Assembly (NCBI GenBank): GCA_026874595.1
Contig: CM049320.1
Span: 42,170,714-42,234,713 of the forward strand
Length of the DNA stretch: 64,000 nt
Direction of reading: 5' to 3'
From: Sipunculus nudus
Lineage: Eukaryota > Annelida > Sipuncula > Golfingiida > Sipunculidae
Below, piece after piece: positions 12,701-21,700 of the stretch. Position numbers and translations under genes: made by a program. The notes beneath the pieces were generated by a model. The model was not told where the DNA came from and ran no database searches. It saw only the letters and a program-made list of their open reading frames with translations. Within the stretch, counting starts at the first letter, position 1; each line of letters opens with the position of its first letter.

Positions 12701-15700
12701 CAATTAGCTTAACCGTTTCATCATAAAACAGTGTATAAGCTAGAAACATCTAAAATTACATTTTCACTTGTTAAAAAATCAATGTAGGTGGCGCCACCAA
12801 TACCTCCATTTCAGATATGACATATGTGACAAACATTGGCATAAATTTTGCTGACGATAGTTCTAGCCGTTTCTGAGATTTTAATTTTAGTGTGCTTTTT
12901 TGGACAGATGACTAAGTTCAACCTCCTGTAACTTGGCCAAAAGTATCCGAATTAGAACCATTCAAACAAACTTGAGAAAGATTGTTCCAGGGATCATTTC
13001 TGTGAAATATTGGACAATTTGGCTGGACAGTTTCAGGAAGAAGATTTTTAAAGCTTTTTTAGCTTTTTCCCTTTAAAAACTCAGAAAATGCAGTTAGAAA
13101 AAAATTATCAAAATCTGATAGAATTTTTCAGATGACTGTTTATTTGCAAAAAATTTGGTGATTCTAGCTTCTGCTGTTTTTGAGATAGTTATGGTTAACG
13201 TACAGACGACGCACGCAGACAATGCTGCACCATAGCATAAGCTCACAGATTCACTAAAAATGGTTGCAGGTGGAGCCACCAGTTTTACATATGATAAAGA
13301 ACTATGTGAAATATATACACATGCAAAATTACAGGAGGATCCATCAAACCAGTCCTGAGATATAAGCCTGGATGTCTGAAGCCTGAACATGAATGTAGGT
13401 GGTGCCACCTGTCATAAAATCAAAAAAGCTTTCCAGGATGCATACACATGCAAAATTTTAGGTGGATAAGTCAAACCACTGCAGAGATATAAGTGATATT
13501 ATCCCAAGGCAGATGAACAGATGGACGCTGTGCAAAATTGGTTGCATGTGGCACCACCATTTTTTATGTATGTAATAAAGCTATCCAAGGGCTACATTTA
13601 TGCAAAATTTTTAGCCTGATTGGTCAAACGAGTCGGAAGATATGTGGGTTAATATGTCAAAACATACACACAGATGGACACACTGGAGAGAGGAAAGGTC
13701 AGAGGTCTAAAAATTATTTTGGCACCAGTTCACATGTGACCTGATAATCATGTAAAGTTTCAGAAAAATCTGTCCTATGGTCTCAGAGTTCTATTCAGGA
13801 AACTTGGTTTTGGCGGATACAAATATGAAATAAATATAAATGAACAAACAACCAAAGCCAGTTTTAAAAGAAGTGACAGTTCAAGAAAAATATATTCACA
13901 TTTGGATGTTAAAATCTGTTGTAGGATCAGTAGGTGCAGCTCTGAACATCTCTTCTGCTCTGTTGGCATATCTGAAAAATTACCAAAACAAACAAAACTT
14001 ACAGATACATGCATATATATGCTTAACATAGAGTACAATGCAGGTTTTTGACTGCAGGCACCCTCTAACCACTTTACCACATGAGAAATCCCTTACTCAG
14101 AACAAAGCATATTTTCTTGACAATTTGAACAGAACTGCTATTATACCAGTTCCCTCAGGTTACTAGATAAAGAATATTTTATAATATAATAAAGATATTT
14201 TAAAAAAGAACTTATAAAAAAAATGAAACCAATGAGACAATGCCATTTCTCTGATTAAATTCATCTGTTCAGACTAAATCAAATTCCCATATGACAGTGA
14301 ATGAAGGAAACAATCCCGTGAAAACAGAGCGAGTTGAGCTCAGGTCTAGGTTCATCATCCTGTCTTTACATCTGTATGAGGAATATCTGAGTAGTGGGCA
14401 TAATACTTTCTGAGACAAGAAAAGGTAATGCTCATGTCTAAATAACATCTTGAATTGAAACTGTTATTCTTTAGAAAAAAAAACATTAAAAGATGACACC
14501 AACATGATTGTCTTAAGGCTTAAATGGACAAAATGTGAAACCTAGAAAATATCAGAGCTACAGTTAACACAGAATTGTCAGAATCAAATGTTGAACAAAT
14601 AATTTTTTCAGAGGAAATAAGTAAGAATCAAAATATCATAGGGACTATTCAACTTTCATGTTGACAACTTGCATTAACTGCTTGTTAGTAATTTCCCACA
14701 AACCTTTGCTGAAAGTCTGGTACAGTGAATAAAACCTGCATCACAGAGTTCATGTAGCAGCTGTTGCCTAGGTTACGCATCCCTGTGCATCCTGGTCCAT
14801 ACACGGGTTCAAGTTTACTGCCTGCTTCCTGGATGACGTCCCACTCCCCGATCTTCTGGTTCAGATCAATCTCCAGCTCAGCCATACTCTTGTCTGTCTG
14901 AAGCAGATAATGTTAACACTTGAGGTCTCAGGACTGTATCAGGAGTCGTCCTACCGGTACACAGTTTCGTTTTTTTTTAAATATTACTATGCTAAATATA
15001 TTCTCTACAATATGCTTGTAAACTGAGTGATTTCTCAATACTGGCTGAAAGTTTGAAAATTAACAAAATTTTACTAGCTTTGTATATTGGTATTTTATCT
15101 TTTAATCAATATTTCTTGGGGAATTTATGAGTTGTTGACATGTATTATGCAGAGGTTTTCTTTTATTTTTTCACTTGACAGCTGTAGACATGTTGAGAGC
15201 CCTCCTGCATTTATTCATTATGGGCCATAAATAAAGACAGTAAGTGGTGTCAGACCAACTTGGGTGTAAGTGTAGAAGTGATCTGCAGAAAAATTACCTT
15301 TTCTAAGTCCAAGATGTTAATACCAAAGTGAGCAAGATGTTTAGCCAGGAAAGGATCTTCAACCATGTCATCTTCATCATAGGAGTAAACATCTACAATG
15401 GACATGATGAGAAGGTAAAAATCAGGACAACGCACATAATAGCTAGTCGTGTATGAATACATCGATAAATATGGAGATACTGCAAACAACAGGACACTGC
15501 ATACATTAATTCTGCAAGAAATCATAGCTAAATAATTTTAAGGGGACACTGCATGCAACTGGCATCTTCTTGCAGGAAAATGTGGCTATAAAGGGATAAT
15601 GCATACAGTAAATTTCCTATAAACCACATCAAACTGCAAGAAAACATGAAAAACTAGAATGAGGTTGGATGTGCAATGCAAAATCATATTTCTTTGGACC

Positions 15701-18700
15701 TTCACTATGGGCCTCCCATGCCCAAATGAGAGGAAAAAAATATACACTACTTCAAAAGTCATAGCATTCACAAAACAAGGGACCCATGGGTCACTGTGCT
15801 CAGCTGAAGTTGACCTTGAAGGTAAAAATCTAAAATAATAGAGGTAATATAGGCCATTGATTGTTTTATATGATTGGTTTATATTGATGTGCAAGAAATT
15901 GTTGCAAATATAATATTTTGTGACCTGACCATGTGTTTCCTAATGTTTAAACTGAAGCATGTAAGCAGTATGTGAACAAATAACCTGTAATATTACCATG
16001 ATCATTAGTTGGCTTTTTGATTAACTGTTGACATTTCAGTAGTTTACACATTTTTTCAATTGAATCTATTTTTTTTATAATATATATTATTAAGTATATG
16101 TATTTTTTTTATTTTATGAAATGTCTACAGTTGAAATATAACTAATGTCCACAGTCCACAGATGAAAGGACTTTGTGGTGGTGTGGGGGGGTAGAATGGT
16201 GGGAGTTACAATATATCTGTATTGTTATAGTGTATATACATAGGATTTTCACTTAATTCAACAATGCTTACAGGATAAAAGAGTTCATTCAAAATACGTA
16301 ATACCTAAAATAGGACAGGCTGGTAGACAAACAAAGCTGATAATATATGAAGTTTCAATTATTTCCTAATTTTTTACACATTTGCAAAAAAAACTAATGT
16401 CCCAGTGCACAGGAATCAATGGCAGCAGAGGGGAAGAGGGAGATGGTGGGATTAACAACACTTCTGCATACACATACAGGGCAAACAAAGCCTGATCTCC
16501 AATTCTGCTGAGGCAGGAAAAAAATTAACAAATGTTTGTATTAGATCCTCATTTTTGATCACATCAATTTTTTATCATAAGTTTGTATTTCCAATATGAC
16601 ATATATATCTAATATAAAAGTTGATTAATAATTCTAAATTGCATCATCATAAGTCTCAATCTTTTCAGACAACACTACATCAAGCATACAAATGTTTATT
16701 TATTTTTTATCACAAAAATAAATTTGCAAAACAATAAATATCTAAATACAATACTTGATTCAGATTTCACAATTTTAAATTGTGCCTTTATTTATCCATA
16801 ATTTGCCTCATATTTTAAAAACTTAAGCTTACTAATGGGTTTAATTATATTTGTTAAAATCATTTAAAAGAAAATGGATTTCTTTAAAAATGCTACATTA
16901 ACACAACATGGCATCTTCTGGATTACACCTCAAATTATGTTTTCAAGGAAAGTTTATGTATATTGGAGTGGAAACAGTATCAATTACTGCATAACATTTG
17001 GTTAGTTGGGTTTGCATGGGGGGGGGGGGGGGTGGGGGGGAGTGGATTTCCAGTGACCTGGAGTGGGACCCTGCATCTGGATAAAGCAACTGACTACAAT
17101 AGAGCCCCAAGAAAAAAAATCAATAACTTGCCAAATTTTTAAGCTTTGTTTTTCAAATTTCAGATTTAAACAAATAAAATACTTATGTTTACATGCTGTG
17201 AAAAATAAATCAATAGTACTTACAGGAAAATAACGTGCCATGGTCAAAGTTGGGCAAAAAGCTCAGTTGACCTATAGTCAGCTGAGCTAAAAATTCTATT
17301 CAGGCCAATTCATCCTTGAAGATAAAGGTCACCTGTTTCCATACACTTCTGTGATTTGTCTTAAAACATTTCAAGTAACAAATTTCATGGAAAAAATGTT
17401 GAGTGGTTCAAAAGTGATAATGTAAACCAAATATTTTTATTTCTGCTGCTTTGACATTAAAATGACTTTATGGAGGTCAAAGTCACCAGTTTTCAAATAC
17501 TTCTAGATAATAGATTTTTGTAGAAATCTTTTATGAAATTACGAGGCAAATTTCATGAAATTATACCGAGTATTTCAAAAGATATAATGTTCACAAATAA
17601 TTTCTTTTTCCAGCTGATTTGACCTTTAAGATCTAGGTCAAAGAAACCAGTTTTCAAACCCACGATTAACCTGGTTGAAACAATAAGCGTTTCAAATTTG
17701 AGGGGAAATATGTGATACTTCAAAGGCTTTGCGGTTCACAAACTGTTTCTATTACGGCCAATTTGACCTTGATGTGGATTTAAATTTCAAATTTTATATA
17801 ACAATGAAGGGCCATTCATAAGTTATCATATTCACAAGAAATGACACAGATGACATACAAACAGTATATGTCTCCCCTCATGGGAAGCGGCACATAATAC
17901 CATTCCAGCAAATTATTAAGGATGGAGGAGTTACCAACCTCTGCTGGCACAAATTACTCTTTAGTAAACTTGATGTTGTTGCTCTGCATACATCTAACTA
18001 GAAGGTATTAAACAGAGAGCAAGCTTTCTCATCCAAACATCAAAGTAGCTCACCTGCACCATCAGCTGTGATAGTTCCTAGCTTTACTGCTAGGGGGTAC
18101 TTTGTCTCAGCATAAGAATCCACTGCGTGATTGTTGCCTCCCGATCCGTCCCAGAACCGCCTGCCACACAGGATGCTGCCATCTGTCAGGTTCAGCCACA
18201 AGTTCTCCTTCAGGTCACAGCGTTCACACTTCCAGCCACGAGGAGGGATTTTCTTCCCATTGTCCAGCTGCAGCAGGTTCTCAGCGTGTCTGTCAAATAC
18301 AGTACCAACTAGAATAGCTTTGTTTTTGTAGGCACAAAACAGATATGTCTCCACCATGGGCCATTCCCATATTGAGGGGAGGAAATATGCGAATCTCAAA
18401 TATTATGGCCATATAAACAAATTTGCAGATTCAACCATGAAGACCAAGGTCACCAAATCTTGAACTACAAACGGACCATGGCAGAGAGAACTGGTGTTCT
18501 AATCTATGGAAAAATTCTTCAGTATTTCAAAACTTATGAGGGTCACAATAATGCCAGAATTGCACAGATCACCAGTACCTGAAATCTTCTGAGAACTTTG
18601 GTAAAAAAAAATTGTGTGGCAAATTTGAGGGAAAATATGCAAATTTTCATAAGTTATCACATTCACAAGAAATCCTAAAGGTGATGAACCATAAACTGGT

Positions 18701-21700
18701 TTCTTTTATCTTTAAGATCATGGTCAAAATCACAAATTTTCAGATTTGTTTGAAACAAGTTGTTGTCAGATTATGCTGTGTTAAAAACAGTAGCCTTTAT
18801 GAGGAGGTCCTATCAAACTGGGCATAGGAATGAGGTCCTGTCAAAAAGCAGATCTACTGTCATCTTGTATTTGTGATCTATCACATCCATGCTGCTTGAC
18901 TGTGTTGTTACTTATTTATTATGTAAAGTAAAATCATTCAATGGTCTGTCATTGTCTCAATTTTGAATTATAAAATCTGTTTCTTTTTTATTTACTATAC
19001 ACATAAATGTGACAGGACATGGCTTACTATTATAATGAGATGAAGAGGGCATTTCTTACTTTGAGATGGTCCTCTTCTCCCCATCCCAGGTACCAGCCAT
19101 CGCAGCCAGCTCCTCAGCCTTAGCAGCTGAGTCTGCAGCAATAATGGCTGCTGTAGAGATCTGGATCTGCAGGATAATTAATGAATTGTAATACATGCAG
19201 AATTTCATCAAGAAGATTACCACACTGTTAAACATAGAATATCATTCAAAGAAAAAGGACAATTTCCATTACTGATGTTATATATTTGTTTAAATTGACG
19301 CATAAGTCTATGTAGCATTTCTGCGGGAGAAACTGTCATCTTTTAAATGCCCAGGTGGTATCGTTTCCCAATCCCCCAGTAGATGGTGACACAATGGAAC
19401 TTAAAAAACTGAGACAACTAGAATACGGGTAAATGACAAGTGCCTATGTTTATCTGCCAAAATCAGAGTAGGTCGGGTGAAGTGAGGCATCAATTGAGTG
19501 GCAAGGGGAAATAGAGTGAGATGTGTTACATATTAGCATGGATGTTTGCCACATAAACATAATTGTACCTGCCACAACTTGTTATTCGAAAGATAAACTA
19601 TCCAAGATATATACATATGCCAAATTTCAGGTGGATAAGTCATTCCACTGCTGAGATATGAGTGATTTTATCCCACAGCAGAAAACAGATGAACACTGTG
19701 CAAAAATGGTTGCAGGTGGCACCACCAGTTTCTTGCATTATAAAGAGCTATATGAGATCTGAACACATGCAAAATTTCTGGATGATAAGTCAAACCAGTC
19801 TGAAGATATTAGCATGGTTGTCTGCAGAATGAACATGAATGAAGGTGGCACCATCTGTCATAAAACCAAGAAAGCAATCCAGGATGTTTATGCATGCTAA
19901 ATTTCAGGTGAATAAGTCAAAACTACTGCTGAGACATGATTGATTTCAACCCAAGGCAGACTAAAAGATTCAAGCTGTGCAAAAATGATTGCAGATGGCG
20001 CCACCATTTTCCTGTATGATAAAGAGATATGTGAGATCTAAACAAATGCAAAATTTGAGGAAGATATGTAAAACCAGTCCTGAGATATAAGCATTGATGT
20101 CTGCAACGTGAATGTGAATGCTGGTGGCACCACCTGTCAAAAAATCAAGAAAGCTATCCATGATGTATAAGCATGCCAAATTTCAGGTGAATTAGTCAAA
20201 CCACTGCAGAGATGAGTGATTTTAACCCAAGTCAGATGAACAGATGGACACTGTGCAAAATGGTTGCAGTTTGCACCACCAGTTAATTGTATGATATTAA
20301 ACTACCTAAAAGCTATACTGGTGCAAAATTTTAGCCTGATCGGTCAAACCAGTCCAAAGATATGAGGTTTAATGTGGAAACACAGACCCACAGATGGACA
20401 CACTGCATAGAGGAAACGTCACAGGTCAACGCAAAATGGTTAGGCACAAGTTCAAATGTGACCCAATAATTGGGTAAAGTTTAAGAAAATTGGTCAAATG
20501 GTCTCAGAGGAGTACTCCGGAAATGAATACAGTGACGGTGGCACGGACCCCGTCAAAAACAGTATCCACAAAATTTTTTTTGGTGGATACAATTAATGAG
20601 ACAAGAGATTTAACCAGGGGATGACAATTATATGAGCTATATAATAAAGATTATGGTCATATTATACTTTGGAATAAGATAACAAAATATTTGTAATCCC
20701 AACACAATGATATCATATTTCCAGGTAAACACTTAACTAAAGCTATGTTCAATGGCCTCTCTGTTTCTCTTTCTCTCTGCCAATTTTTCGATTCTAAGAA
20801 AACCCCAGACCTTGCTTCTGTAGTAAATACTGCTCTGATAGCATATAAAACTGTTCCTTTTGTTCTTTCACTTCTTTGAACATGTTTTTGTCACATATTT
20901 TACCTCATGCTCTTACCTCATGTACTTACCACATCAGGCAGTTCAGCATTTGGCAGGGGTATTTCTGTCCAGTCCGGGAGAACAACCACGGAATTATGTT
21001 CCTCTATCTCAAATTTCTTCTCATTAAGATCAAAACCACCTTCTATGCCTGTTGCATCACAGTACAGAAAAAATACAGATTTTACAATTTTAATGGTAAA
21101 ATATTCTATTAAACATTAAACACAAATAAATATGCAAGGCATTTTATCTTCTGAAAGTCAAGTAATCATCTATGTATACTCCTCCGCATGCTGTACATGA
21201 CAAAAACTATTCAGTAATATAAACTGTGCTTTGATACTTAATCCATTCCTTGAAACAGAAAGATAGAAAGGATATCAGACTTAGAAAAAAATAAATTATG
21301 GTAGGTCTGACTTGCCTAACACTGACTTGTTTAACACCATGTGTGTGCATCAAAATACATTCATGCATGTATGAAAATGATAAACAGAAGATTGATACAA
21401 AGCCTTACCTATTGCCAGCTTGGTGGGTTTCTTTTTGGGTGGATCATCTTCTGAAGGAGGGATCTTTGTAAAAGAAGGAAATGTTTGTTAAGGGCATCAT
21501 CTTTTGTAAATCACATAGTACGAATCAAAGAAACCATAACAAACTGACACCTACAAAATAGATCTTATGTGCTTGCAAACATCTAGTTCTAGAAGGGATC
21601 TATTCTGATATCTGATGCATATATAACATGGGCACTGCAAATCAGAGCATCCCTTTGCAAGGGAGCCTAAAAATTATATGTGGTGTAGATGAGGAGGGCA

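Noticed and set aside
14685-14885. Taking USP5 exon 8 as starting at its internal ATG and ending at the downstream stop
   Set aside because: The exon continues five prime to 14897 (TDKS) and must end at AAAG|GTTTGT, because only that join gives [10 protein letters not shown] in the next exon.
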